Source: Treponema sp. UBA6367
Lineage (GTDB): Bacteria > Spirochaetota > Spirochaetia > Treponematales > Treponemataceae
Length of the DNA: 44,871 nt
Assembly: GCA_002437725.1 (NCBI GenBank)
Contig: DJRF01000013.1
Span: forward strand, 185,829-230,699
Direction: 5' to 3'
In this document: in pieces, positions 7,211 through 15,430 of the stretch
Layout: every line of letters begins with the position of its first letter
How positions within the stretch are numbered: position 1 is the first letter of the stretch
Position numbers and translations under genes: made by a program
Notes under the pieces: generated by a model
Databases searched by the model: none
Told to the model about the DNA's origin: nothing
What the model saw: the letters and a program-made list of their open reading frames with translations, nothing else

Positions 7211-8023
7211 ATGAATAAAAATCAATTGTGGAAAATTGATGGATACAATGTAGAATATTTCGATGTTATTGATTCTACAAACGCAGAATGTCGGCGGCGT
7301 TTGGAAAAACTTAAAGACTTTGAGCCTTTGGATAAGACTGTTCTTGTTGCTGCTATGCAAACTGCTGGAAGAGGACGTTTAACTCGCAAATTTTATTCGC
7401 CTGCAAAAACGGGTTTGTATTTTTCTTTGATTTATACAGATGGAAATTTTAGCTTTCCTGCTAGTGTCACTGCATCGGCAGCAGTTGCTGTTTGCAGGGC
7501 TATAAAAGACGTTTATAACCTGGACTGCAGCATAAAATGGGTAAACGATATTTTTTGCCACGGCAAAAAAATTTGCGGAATTCTTACGGAAGGTTTGATT
7601 TCTCATGCACAAGGAAAAATAGGCGCTGTTATAATTGGGATTGGCATAAATCTTTTGTGGAATTCTGAAATTCCGGAAGATTTGCACACTTTTGCAGGTT
7701 CATTGTTGCAGGGTAACTTAAAAGATAATTCTTTTGAAGAAAAAAAAATTGTTTTATTTAAAAAAATCGTTTTATACTTGTGCAATATATTAGATAATTT
7801 TGATAAAGAACAAAAATCAGTCTTTGAAGAATATAAAAATCGTTCCAACCTTATAGGTCGCCGAATTGAAATTAGTCCTATTATTGGAAACAGAGAAAAC
7901 AACTACTTTTGCACAGTAGAAGATATTTCTTCAAATGCAAATTTAATTGTCCGCACTGATGATGGAATTTTAAAAGAACTGAATAGCGGAGAGGTTACTC
8001 TTCATTCTTCTCTTTTTCAATGA
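7211..8023 (+). CDS. birA: Biotin--[acetyl-CoA-carboxylase] ligase
   Basis: A 270-aa ligase that activates biotin to biotinyl-AMP and transfers it to the carboxyl carrier protein. Motifs: STNAECRRR (about 18-26), the biotinyl-AMP loop AGRGRLTRKF (about 53-62), and KWVNDIFCHGKKICGIL (about 109-125) with the catalytic Lys, followed by IIGIGINL. It lacks the N-terminal winged helix of bifunctional BirA, so it should be an enzyme only and not a repressor. It begins directly after the PII-like stop codon and lacks a convincing ribosome-binding site, which suggests translational coupling. Its 3' end overlaps the convergent YkgJ-like gene by 29 bp. Confidence 0.93.
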   Translation: MNKNQLWKIDGYNVEYFDVIDSTNAECRRRLEKLKDFEPLDKTVLVAAMQTAGRGRLTRKFYSPAKTGLYFSLIYTDGNFSFPASVTASAAVAVCRAIKDVYNLDCSIKWVNDIFCHGKKICGILTEGLISHAQGKIGAVIIGIGINLLWNSEIPEDLHTFAGSLLQGNLKDNSFEEKKIVLFKKIVLYLCNILDNFDKEQKSVFEEYKNRSNLIGRRIEISPIIGNRENNYFCTVEDISSNANLIVRTDDGILKELNSGEVTLHSSLFQ

Positions 8024-8489
8024 TTTTTAAGACCTGTTTTTTTGTTAAAGGTTTGTTTGAATCATAATTTTTGCGGTTTTCTTCAATTTCTTCAAATGTC
8101 CAAAGTTTTCCGCTGTTCATTCCAGGACAGTCGGCGGCGCACTCATTCCATGTTTTTTGGTCGCGGATCATCCAAGACCAAAACGGATATGTGGAACACT
8201 GAACTGGTCTTGCTTGATAAGCAGAGCAACCTTCCTGCCACAAGATACAGTCGTAGTTCTGTTTTTCAAGCAGAGCTAAAACTTCTTCTCCGTAGTAGTA
8301 ATCTGCCCAGCGGCAATATTTGTTTACAAAGTCTGTTACGCTCATTTTAAAAAAATCGCATAATTTGTAAAGGTCGCGTTCTGAAAGATAAACAAATCCT
8401 GGCGAATGTCCGCAGCAAAAAGAACATCTTTTGCAAGAAAAGTTGAGACCATTTTTATAAAACTCTTTTGATTTTTTTAATTCTTCCAT
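7995..8489 (-). CDS. YkgJ family cysteine-cluster protein
   Basis: A 164-aa protein of the YkgJ (UPF0153) metal-cluster family. The N-terminal CKRCSFCCGHSPG (about 19-31), central CILWQEGCSAYQARPVQCS (about 80-98) and late CAADCPG (about 117-123) give the eight or more Cys typical of the family, probably binding Fe-S or zinc. Function is not established. It is transcribed toward birA and overlaps its end by 29 bp. Upstream there is an extended -10-like TGATATACT on the minus strand. Confidence 0.85.
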   Translation of the reverse strand: MEELKKSKEFYKNGLNFSCKRCSFCCGHSPGFVYLSERDLYKLCDFFKMSVTDFVNKYCRWADYYYGEEVLALLEKQNYDCILWQEGCSAYQARPVQCSTYPFWSWMIRDQKTWNECAADCPGMNSGKLWTFEEIEENRKNYDSNKPLTKKQVLKIIEKEKNEE

Positions 8490-8510
8490 TTTTTTCCTTT
8501 TTACAAAAAG

Positions 8511-8519
8511 AGTATATCA
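8511..8519 (-). promoter_or_regulatory. Extended -10-like element upstream of the YkgJ gene
   Basis: On the minus strand, TGATATACT (extended -10 form) lies 22 bp upstream of the YkgJ start codon. No good -35 box is seen at the expected spacing. Confidence 0.35.
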
Positions 8520-8586
8520 CAAAAAACAAAATTATCAGGTCGAAAATTAACAGTCGCTTTTTGTAAAGTTTCTTTTTTTTAATCTA

Positions 8587-9312
8587 TTACAAATTTTCGT
8601 AAATTTGCAAAATTTCTTGTGTATACAGACCGGGCTTTTCATATACAATAAGCGGCTTTTCGACTGCAAGCCTAGAAGCAGCGTTCTTTTTTGCCTCTAT
8701 TAGCACCATGTTTGGTTCTGTTTGCAAAAATGGCTGAACAAGGCGCATTTTTTTTGGTTCAAGCTTGAATTTTATAAGTGTAGAAAATATTTCTACCAGG
8801 CGGAAAGGCCGGTGAATCATATAAAATCTGCCATTAGGTTTTAAAAGATATTCTGCTGCGGAAATTACATCATTTAGATTGCATAAAACTTCGTGGCGGG
8901 CAATTCGTTTGTATTCGTTTGGGTTTTGTTTTCCGTGTTCATCGAGCATATATGGTGGATTGCAAGTAACAACGTCAAAACTGTGCCTTTTAAAAATTGA
9001 ACTGACGTTTTTTAAATCGCCGTGAACAATTTTTATCTGATTTTCTAAGCCGTTTATTTCTACAGATTTTTTTGCCATTTCTGCAGAGTCTTTTTGAATT
9101 TCAATTGCTGCAAAAGAAGGATTAATTTCCTTCGATTTTCCATGCATGAGAAGGGGAACAATTCCATTGCCAGTGCAGAGGTCAAAGATTTTTTCATTTT
9201 TTCGAATTGTTGCATAGTTTGCTAAAAGGACGGCATCTATACCAAACATAAACTTTTCTTTATCTTGAATGATTTTGTAGCCTGAATTTTTAAGTGTATC
9301 AATTTGTTCCAT
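8587..9312 (-). CDS. tRNA1(Val) adenine-37 N6-methyltransferase, TrmN6/YfiC family
   Basis: A 241-aa class I SAM-dependent methyltransferase. KFMFGIDAVLLANYA (about 20-34) is the family-specific leader, IFDLCTGNGIVPLL (about 43-56) is the SAM-binding motif I, and VVTCNPPYM (about 115-123) is the NPPY motif used for exocyclic amine methylation of adenine. YfiC modifies A37 of tRNA-Val in E. coli; the same target is likely but not proven here. It lies 8 bp downstream of the galactanase gene on the same strand. Confidence 0.88.
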   Translation of the reverse strand: MEQIDTLKNSGYKIIQDKEKFMFGIDAVLLANYATIRKNEKIFDLCTGNGIVPLLMHGKSKEINPSFAAIEIQKDSAEMAKKSVEINGLENQIKIVHGDLKNVSSIFKRHSFDVVTCNPPYMLDEHGKQNPNEYKRIARHEVLCNLNDVISAAEYLLKPNGRFYMIHRPFRLVEIFSTLIKFKLEPKKMRLVQPFLQTEPNMVLIEAKKNAASRLAVEKPLIVYEKPGLYTQEILQIYENL

Positions 9313-9320
9313 AAATAAAA

Positions 9321-10376
9321 TTAAAATTCTTTAAACACGTCTGCTGTGCCATTGTAATTGTGATTGAAATCAAACCAGCCAAGATTTTCACCGTCGCTTT
9401 TAAAAGTTTTTGTGCAAATCATATCCGGTTCCCACCAAAAAACGCCGCTTCCGCCAGCTTTTTGCACAACTGAGCACAAAGTTCTTAGATATGCTTTTTG
9501 CCCTTCCTGCGTCGGAGGAAACTCTTTTATCAAGGCAGAACCTTCACCGACATTGTTTTTCATATTGTCTTGCCAGTCTAAAGTCCATGGATAATGCGTT
9601 TCAACGACGCAAACAGGCTTTGAAAATTTCTTTTTGAGCATTTTTATAGCGTTTTCAGGAACTTTTAAACTTGCTCCGTGCCAATAAGCGTAATAGGAAA
9701 GTCCAATAACATCGTAATCCACAGAATACTGCTTTGCTTGGCTAAACCACCACTGTAGCGTTTGATTGTCCGTACAAATTACGTGCAGCATAATCTTTAC
9801 ATTTGGACAAACTGTTCGAGCGGCTTTGCAACCAGTTTGAACTAAGTCCATAAGATTAGAACACTTTTCATTGGAAATTGAACCGAATGGCCAAAGCATT
9901 CCATTTATAATTTCATTGCCAATTTGAACCATGTCTGGGGAACAATTTTCTTCTGCAAATTCTTTTAGGACTGAACAAGTGTATTCGTACATGGCATTTT
10001 TTATTTGTTCAAAATTCATGTTTTTCCAAGATTTTGGAACGTTTTGCTTTTCAGGATCTGCCCAGTAGTCTGAATAGTGAAAGTCTAAAAGAATTTTAAA
10101 GCCGTACGATTTTGCCCTTTTTGCCATATAAATTGTATTCTTTGTAGAGCAATATGCGTTTTGCGGAGAATGCCAAAGCCTAAGCCTTATCCAGTTTACA
10201 CCAGAATCTTTTAGAATTTCAAAAAGTTCTTTTTTTTGTCCATTTTGAAAAAAATCTGCGCCAGAATTTTCTAATTCATCAAGGTAAGAGATGTCAACGC
10301 CTTTAAATTCTAATGATTGACCGTAAACTAAAAGTGAAAAAAGCATGAAAGCAGAAAATATAAATTTCTTTTTCAA
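9321..10376 (-). CDS. Secreted GH53 arabinogalactan endo-beta-1,4-galactanase
   Basis: A 351-aa protein with a cleavable signal peptide (about 1-19, hydrophobic FIFSAFMLFSLLVYG) and one GH53 catalytic domain. The family start GVDISYLDELE (about 26-36), WIRLRLWHSP (about 61-70), the acid/base segment VQIGNEIINGMLWP (about 151-164) and the nucleophile segment VCVVETHYPW (about 255-264) are present. It should hydrolyse beta-1,4-galactan side chains of pectin, pointing to a plant-fed gut or rumen habitat. There is no lipobox and no carbohydrate-binding module. It is followed closely by TrmN6, an apparently unrelated partner. Confidence 0.95.
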   Translation of the reverse strand: MKKKFIFSAFMLFSLLVYGQSLEFKGVDISYLDELENSGADFFQNGQKKELFEILKDSGVNWIRLRLWHSPQNAYCSTKNTIYMAKRAKSYGFKILLDFHYSDYWADPEKQNVPKSWKNMNFEQIKNAMYEYTCSVLKEFAEENCSPDMVQIGNEIINGMLWPFGSISNEKCSNLMDLVQTGCKAARTVCPNVKIMLHVICTDNQTLQWWFSQAKQYSVDYDVIGLSYYAYWHGASLKVPENAIKMLKKKFSKPVCVVETHYPWTLDWQDNMKNNVGEGSALIKEFPPTQEGQKAYLRTLCSVVQKAGGSGVFWWEPDMICTKTFKSDGENLGWFDFNHNYNGTADVFKEF

Positions 10377-10405
10377 AAGCTATACCTATTTTTTAGAGAG
10401 GTGAT

Positions 10406-10479
10406 TCGGCAAGAGCGGATTTGAACCGCCGACCTCGCGCTCCCGAAGCGTGTGTTCTAGCCAACTGAACTACTTGCCG
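10406..10479 (-). tRNA. tRNA-Pro (CGG)
   Basis: On the minus strand the acceptor CGGCAAG pairs with CTTGCCG, the D arm is GTTC/GAAC, the anticodon loop is TTCGGGA (anticodon CGG, G37 as usual for tRNA-Pro), and the T arm has loop TTCAAAT. The anticodon stem CACGC/GCGCG has one A-C mismatch (28-42). CCA is not encoded. Confidence 0.93.
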
Positions 10480-10539
10480 TTTAGACTCGATTTTTAATCT
10501 AGCAATCTAATATTAATCAGAATTAAGTAGTTTGTCTAT

Positions 10540-10624
10540 TAGGTCAAAAGTCGAGTTTTTTATAAATTGTAAAAAAAAACGCTTTCAACGAATTTATTTT
10601 TCTAAAAACATGACTTTTGACCTA
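10540..10624 (+). repeat. Short internally deleted MITE, copy G
   Basis: This 85-bp copy starts TAGGTCAAAAGTCGAG and ends GACTTTTGACCTA. The last 13 bp are the inverse of the first 13, with TA at both borders. The middle is reduced to the two arms around AACGCTTTCAACGAA. It lies in the gap of about 300 bp between tRNA-Pro and the iron transporter. The rest of that gap (10625-10783) is AT-rich leader with a possible TATTAT -10 near 10650. Confidence 0.8.
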
Positions 10625-10783
10625 TTAATCCTGTGATAAAAAACTGATATTATAGAAATAACTTAAAAATGAGTATACAAATAATATCAATTTTAATATA
10701 TTTTTAAATCAGGTTTGGATAGTGTTTTGTTTTAAGTTTGCGTTGGCAACATTTTTTCCTTTTTATGGTCATGGGAGCTATTT

Positions 10784-11785
10784 ATGAAGAAAAATTCTCT
10801 TTTGAAGATTTTAGTTTTATCTATTTTATCGATTTCAATTTTTTCTTGTAGCAAAAAGACTCAAGAGCTTCGAATTTATTCAATAATTCACGATGAAGAA
10901 ACACGGGCTTTGACTGAACTTTTTACAAAAAAAACGGGAATTCCAGTTTCTTATTTGAGAGCAACAACTGGGGAACTTGTTAATCGTATTATTGCAGAAA
11001 AAAATAATCCAAAGGCAGATATTCTTTTGGGAGGCGCCAGTTCTTATCATATTCAGGCGGATAAAGCAGGTGCTCTTGAAAAATATGTTTCTCCAGTAGC
11101 AAAAAAAGTTCCTTCGTATGCTCTTTCTGAAAACGGAACTTGGACAGGCTTTTGCGTACTCACTTTGGGAATTGGCGTAAACAAAGAGCGCTTTGCCAAA
11201 AAGTTTCCAAATAAGCCCTTCCCTGCAACTTGGGACGACCTTTTGGATAGAGACTTTGCAGGCGAAATTGTAATGACAAATCCTGCGGCTTCTTCAACCG
11301 CTTATCTTTTTGTGCAAAATCAATTGCAAAGGCTTGGCTGGGAAAAAGGCTGGGAATATTTAACGGTTCTGTCACAACTTGTAGGACAGTTTCCAGATAG
11401 CGGAAGCGCTCCGCCAAAACTTATTGGAACTGGCGAATACGCACTAGGAATTGCCTATCTTCATGCGCTTTCAAAATACAGTGCAGATGGATTTGACATA
11501 AAACCAATTGCTCCTCCTCAATCTGTAGGCGATGTTGACTGCATTGCAATTATGAAAAATACGAAAAATCTTGAGATTGCAAAAAAGTTTGTTGACTTTA
11601 TGCTTTCGCCAGAAGCACAGGAATTAATGAGTTCGATTGATTTTACGGTTCCTGTAAATCCAGATGCAAAAGGCGTAAAAGGTTCAATTCCTCTTTCGCA
11701 AATAGATTTAATCGACTACGATGCTAGAAAAGCAGCTTCTCAAAAAGAAGAAGTTCTTGAAAAGTGGCATCAAATAGTAAAATAA
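10784..11785 (+). CDS. Iron(III)-type ABC transporter substrate-binding lipoprotein
   Basis: A 333-aa protein of the FbpA/AfuA branch of substrate-binding proteins. The signal peptide ends in a spirochaete-type lipobox (SIFSC, Cys at about 22), so it should be lipid-anchored. The mature domain starts LRIYSIIHDEE and contains LLGGASSYH, GIGVNKERF, TWDDLLD and the C-terminal FTVPVNPDAKG, all characteristic of this family. Ferric iron is the usual ligand, but related proteins bind other anions, so iron is an inference from family. It is first in a three-gene importer operon with GGGAG 8 nt before the ATG. Confidence 0.88.
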   Translation: MKKNSLLKILVLSILSISIFSCSKKTQELRIYSIIHDEETRALTELFTKKTGIPVSYLRATTGELVNRIIAEKNNPKADILLGGASSYHIQADKAGALEKYVSPVAKKVPSYALSENGTWTGFCVLTLGIGVNKERFAKKFPNKPFPATWDDLLDRDFAGEIVMTNPAASSTAYLFVQNQLQRLGWEKGWEYLTVLSQLVGQFPDSGSAPPKLIGTGEYALGIAYLHALSKYSADGFDIKPIAPPQSVGDVDCIAIMKNTKNLEIAKKFVDFMLSPEAQELMSSIDFTVPVNPDAKGVKGSIPLSQIDLIDYDARKAASQKEEVLEKWHQIVK

Positions 11786-13434
11786 TATATTTTAGTATGC
11801 CAGCCTTTGCAGGTTTTAGATATTTAAAAAAACAGGGACTCCCGCTTATTTTTATTTGGAGCGGTTGTCTTTTGTTTTTTGCAATTTTTACAATTTTTCC
11901 TCTAATATTTTCTTTTGCTACGGTGCGTTTTAAAGATTTTTTCACCGTTTTTTGCACTTCGCGTTATAAAGCAGTTATTTTAAATACCATTTATGAATGT
12001 CTTGTTTCAACCCTTATTTCAGTTCTTTTTGGATACATTTATGCGTATGCAATTGAGCGTGCAAACATTCCATTTTCTAAATTATTCTCATTGATTCCTT
12101 TAATCCATTTGGTAACGCCGCCTTTTGTAGGAGGGCTTTCTTTTATCCTTCTTTTTGGCAAGCAAGGTTTTATAACCCATACGCTTTTGGGACTAGACAT
12201 TTCGCTTTACGGGTTTCCAGGAATTGTAATTTCTCAAGTTTTTTGCTTCTTTCCTTTAGCTTTTCTAATCTGTTCGCAGACTTTGCGAGGAATTAACCCG
12301 CTTTTTGAAAGAGCCGCATTTTCAATGGGGGCAAGCCCCTTAAAAGTGTTCTTTTCAATTACACTGCCGCTTTCCGTTCCTGGTATTCTTTCTTCTGCCC
12401 TTTTTATAGCAGTTTCAGTTTTAAGCGATTTTGGAAATCCTTTAATTGTTGGCGGAAGATTTAAAGTTCTTGCGGTGGAAATTTACACACAATTAACAGG
12501 TTGGCTAAACGCCCCAACAAGCGTTGCTCTTGGAATTGTTTTAATAGTACCTTCAGTTGTTCTTTTCTTACTGCAAACCAAATTTTTTAGGCAAAACTAC
12601 ATGAAGACTGCTACAGTTGGCGGAAAAGAAACTTATTCAGAAAAAGAGAAAACAAGTCTATGTACGCGGATTTTGCTTACACTGTTTTGTTCAGTGCTTT
12701 CTTTTTTAATTTTAAGTCAGTTTATTTCTATAGTCTTTGGAAGTTTTCAAAAATTGTGGGGAATTGACACTTCGTTTACATTTGCGCATATAAAAAGCGT
12801 TTGCCGATATGGAAAAGAAATTGCAAATTCTATATGTTTCGCACTTTTGGCAGCCGTCTTAAGCACTGTATTTGCTATTTTAGTGGCTTTTCTTGTGCAA
12901 AAAACAAAATGTCCTTTGCGCAGTTATTTTGACATTCTTGCGCAACTTCCGTCAGCAGTTCCAGGAACTCTTTTAGGGCTTTCGTATTCCTTTGCTGCGA
13001 ATAAAATCGGTTTTAATTGCGCAGCCTTTTTAATAGTTCTTGCTATGACCGTTTCATTTTTGCCGTTTTCGTATAAAATCGTAATGGCGTCATATCTTCA
13101 GCAAAAAAACACGCTTGATTATGGGGCGCAATCACTTGGCGCAGGAAAAATTTATTCACTTTTTACGATAACAGTTCCGATTTCCATACAGGGAATATTT
13201 TCGTCATTTTTATACGTATTTGTGCGGAGCGTGGGAACCTTAAGCGCAGTTGTTTTCTTAGTTTCATTTAATACAAAACTAGCTTCAGTTTCAATTTTAA
13301 ATCTTGCGGAACAAGGAGATTGGGGAAAGTCCGCTGCATTGGCACTTGTGTTAACCACCCTGACCTTTTTTATTTTGGGATTAGGAAATTTTTTTGAAAA
13401 GAAAATAATAAAAAGAGAGGCTTGTAAATGTTAG
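11764..13434 (+). CDS. Iron(III)-type ABC transporter permease (fused, two domains)
   Basis: A 556-aa inner-membrane permease with two MetI-like domains fused in tandem (about 55-280 and 335-545), as in FbpB. The EAA-type coupling loops are visible: RAAFSMGASPLKVFFSITLP (about 179-198) and YGAQSLGAGKIYSLFTITVP (about 454-473). These contact the ATPase encoded next. Two starts are possible: ATG 11764, which overlaps the previous gene by 22 bp, or ATG 11797 (12 codons later), which begins MPAFAGFRYL. Neither has a clear ribosome-binding site. The 3' end overlaps the ATPase start by 7 bp. Confidence 0.92.
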   Translation: MASNSKIIYFSMPAFAGFRYLKKQGLPLIFIWSGCLLFFAIFTIFPLIFSFATVRFKDFFTVFCTSRYKAVILNTIYECLVSTLISVLFGYIYAYAIERANIPFSKLFSLIPLIHLVTPPFVGGLSFILLFGKQGFITHTLLGLDISLYGFPGIVISQVFCFFPLAFLICSQTLRGINPLFERAAFSMGASPLKVFFSITLPLSVPGILSSALFIAVSVLSDFGNPLIVGGRFKVLAVEIYTQLTGWLNAPTSVALGIVLIVPSVVLFLLQTKFFRQNYMKTATVGGKETYSEKEKTSLCTRILLTLFCSVLSFLILSQFISIVFGSFQKLWGIDTSFTFAHIKSVCRYGKEIANSICFALLAAVLSTVFAILVAFLVQKTKCPLRSYFDILAQLPSAVPGTLLGLSYSFAANKIGFNCAAFLIVLAMTVSFLPFSYKIVMASYLQQKNTLDYGAQSLGAGKIYSLFTITVPISIQGIFSSFLYVFVRSVGTLSAVVFLVSFNTKLASVSILNLAEQGDWGKSAALALVLTTLTFFILGLGNFFEKKIIKREACKC

Positions 13435-14483
13435 AAATACGCAACCTTAATTTTTCTTACAATAAAAATAAAGTTATAAAAGATTTTTCTCTTTTTGTGG
13501 AAGAAGGTTCCTTTACCACTTTGTTGGGACCTTCCGGTTGCGGAAAAACAACCTTGCTCAAGCTTATTTCTGGTTTTTTAGAGCCAGATTCTGGAGAAAT
13601 TTTTATAAACTCAAAGAATATTTGTGGAATTCCGCCAGAAAAACGAAAGGTTGGCATGGTTTTTCAAGATTATGCACTTTTTCCGCATCTTACAGTTGAA
13701 AAAAACATAGGTTACGGTCTGAACCTAATTTCTAGACAAAAAGGGGCTTCCAAACAGGAATATAAAAAAGAAAACTATGCATTAGTGTATCAAATTGCAA
13801 GAATTTTGGGAATTGCAAATCTTTTAGAACGATTTCCACATGAACTTTCTGGCGGACAGCAACAACGGGTTGCCTTAGCTAGAGCTCTTGTGCTAAAGCC
13901 AGGCGTTCTTCTTATGGATGAGCCCCTTTCTTCATTGGATGCAAAATTACGTTCGCAAGTTCGCGAAGAATTAAAAGAAATTCAACAAAAGTTTAAAATA
14001 ACAACAATTTACGTAACGCATGACCAGGAAGAAGCTCTTTTTCTTTCTGATAAAATTGCAGTCATTAATCATGGCCAGCTATTGCAAGTTGGCAATCCTG
14101 CAGAAATTTATTTTTCTCCAAAAGACGCATTTACTGCAAGTTTTATAGGAACGGCGAATTTTTTATCTTTTAAAGACGAAAAAAACAATTCTGAAAAAAC
14201 CTGCGTAATCCGACCTAGCTGGGCAGAAGTTTTGCCAGTTTCAGATTTTTCTGATAAAGTTCTAGCATCGAATTCTAGTTTTTTATTAAAAAGTGAAGAA
14301 TCATTAAAAAGCCTTTACGGAACAGTTGTTTCTTCTTCATTTTTTGGAAGTTTCATCAGATATAAAATAAATCTGTTTCCAATTGACGCAATATTTTTTG
14401 CAGACGTGCCTTCCACATCTAGCCTTAATTTTTCAAGAGGAGATAAAGTTCAAATTCTTATAAGAAAAAACTATTGGCTTTAA
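13428..14483 (+). CDS. Iron(III)-type ABC transporter ATPase
   Basis: A 351-aa ATPase subunit. Walker A GPSGCGKTT (about 34-42), Q-loop VFQDYALFPH (about 79-88), signature LSGGQQQR (about 139-146), Walker B VLLMDEPLSSLD (about 160-171) and the switch His in YVTHDQEEA (about 192-200) are complete. The last 100 residues form the TOBE-type regulatory region with FIGTANFLSF at its start. It overlaps the permease gene (ATGTTAG), so all three importer genes are coupled. Confidence 0.95.
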   Translation: MLEIRNLNFSYNKNKVIKDFSLFVEEGSFTTLLGPSGCGKTTLLKLISGFLEPDSGEIFINSKNICGIPPEKRKVGMVFQDYALFPHLTVEKNIGYGLNLISRQKGASKQEYKKENYALVYQIARILGIANLLERFPHELSGGQQQRVALARALVLKPGVLLMDEPLSSLDAKLRSQVREELKEIQQKFKITTIYVTHDQEEALFLSDKIAVINHGQLLQVGNPAEIYFSPKDAFTASFIGTANFLSFKDEKNNSEKTCVIRPSWAEVLPVSDFSDKVLASNSSFLLKSEESLKSLYGTVVSSSFFGSFIRYKINLFPIDAIFFADVPSTSSLNFSRGDKVQILIRKNYWL

Positions 14484-14507
14484 AAACAAACTTCGCTTAC
14501 GCTTTTA

Positions 14508-14533
14508 TTTAGGGTTTATCAAAAACCTAAAAA
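14508..14533 (+). terminator. Hairpin between convergent genes
   Basis: TTTAGGGTTT and AAAAACCTAAA form an imperfect AT-rich hairpin downstream of the ABC ATPase gene and of the convergent TrmH-family gene. It could end transcription in either direction. Confidence 0.4.
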
Positions 14534-14586
14534 CGGCTGAGTCAGGTATTGAGCATAAGCGAACCTTGACCAGACGTATTCATTTT

Positions 14587-15372
14587 CTAAAAGCGCGAAG
14601 CTTGAGTTAACTCATATAAAACAATCGAACTCGCTTGGGCTACATTTAAGCTGTCAACAGGGGCTTCTTTTTTGCCGGACTTCATGCCTGCAAAAGGAAT
14701 TATAACCAGTTCATCGCAAGATTGCCGAACTTCCTCGCTTATTCCTCTCTCTTCGTTGCCAAGAACAACAAGGGCTGGTTTCCCATTGCAAATGCTTTGT
14801 ATTTCGGAGCAAGTTTTTTTTGCAGATAAATCTGTTCCAATTCTTACCATCTTGCCAGCAATAACTTCCATGAATCTTGAAATAGAGCGAACAGAATAAA
14901 TATTCACATATTCCATGCCACCCTCTGCAATGCGGTAAGAGCTTGTTGTAATTGCGCTAGTGGAATCGTCTTCAGGAATGACAATATTTTTTATTCCAAA
15001 AAAAGCGGCGCTTCTTACGATTGCACCAAAGTTGTTTGCATTTCCAATATGGTCAAGCAAAATAGCATTTTCTTTGTTTTCAATCCATCTGTCTGTAATA
15101 TCAGAATCCAAAGGTGTTATCTCCGGCATATAAATCATTGCCACAACACCCTGATGGTGAACTGTACCGCTTAATTTTTCAAGTTCCTTAGAATCGTTTA
15201 CTTTGTTATAAATGCCTTTTCTTTGGGCGATTTTTTTGCAAAGACCGCCGAAAAGTGGGGCAACTTCTTCTGTAAAATAAAGCCTTCTTATTCGTTCGCT
15301 ATTGTTTTTTTCAAGTTTTTTTACGGCCGCAAAACCGCAAACAGCAAGTTCGTTGTTCTGTTTATTTCTCAT
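14587..15372 (-). CDS. TrmH/SpoU family RNA 2'-O-methyltransferase
   Basis: A 261-aa SPOUT methyltransferase. An N-terminal substrate-binding region (about 1-85, with VCGFAAVKKLEKN and the HHQGVVAMI segment) precedes the knotted catalytic domain. Its three motifs are ILLDHIGNANNFGAIVRSA (about 104-122), LVVLGNEERGISEEV (about 201-215) and VDSLNVAQASSIVLYEL (about 238-254). RlmB and TsnR are close relatives, so rRNA is the likely target, but the exact nucleotide cannot be told. The start ATG at 15372 is only 7 nt from a TGATATAAT extended -10, with no ribosome-binding site, suggesting leaderless translation. Confidence 0.9.
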   Translation of the reverse strand: MRNKQNNELAVCGFAAVKKLEKNNSERIRRLYFTEEVAPLFGGLCKKIAQRKGIYNKVNDSKELEKLSGTVHHQGVVAMIYMPEITPLDSDITDRWIENKENAILLDHIGNANNFGAIVRSAAFFGIKNIVIPEDDSTSAITTSSYRIAEGGMEYVNIYSVRSISRFMEVIAGKMVRIGTDLSAKKTCSEIQSICNGKPALVVLGNEERGISEEVRQSCDELVIIPFAGMKSGKKEAPVDSLNVAQASSIVLYELTQASRF

Positions 15373-15378
15373 AAGTTG

Positions 15379-15387
15379 ATTATATCA
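15379..15387 (-). promoter_or_regulatory. Extended -10 promoter just before TrmH-family start
   Basis: On the minus strand TGATATAAT ends so that the A of the ATG is 7 nt downstream, the usual distance to the transcription start. No Shine-Dalgarno sequence is present between them. Confidence 0.5.
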
Positions 15388-15430
15388 AACAGTTTTTAAA
15401 GAAAAAAGCCATACAAGCCATTTATTCAGA

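Noticed and set aside
10625..10783. Fur-box operator upstream of the iron-type importer
   Set aside because: The leader is AT-rich but no convincing GATAAT-type inverted hexamer array could be defined by eye.
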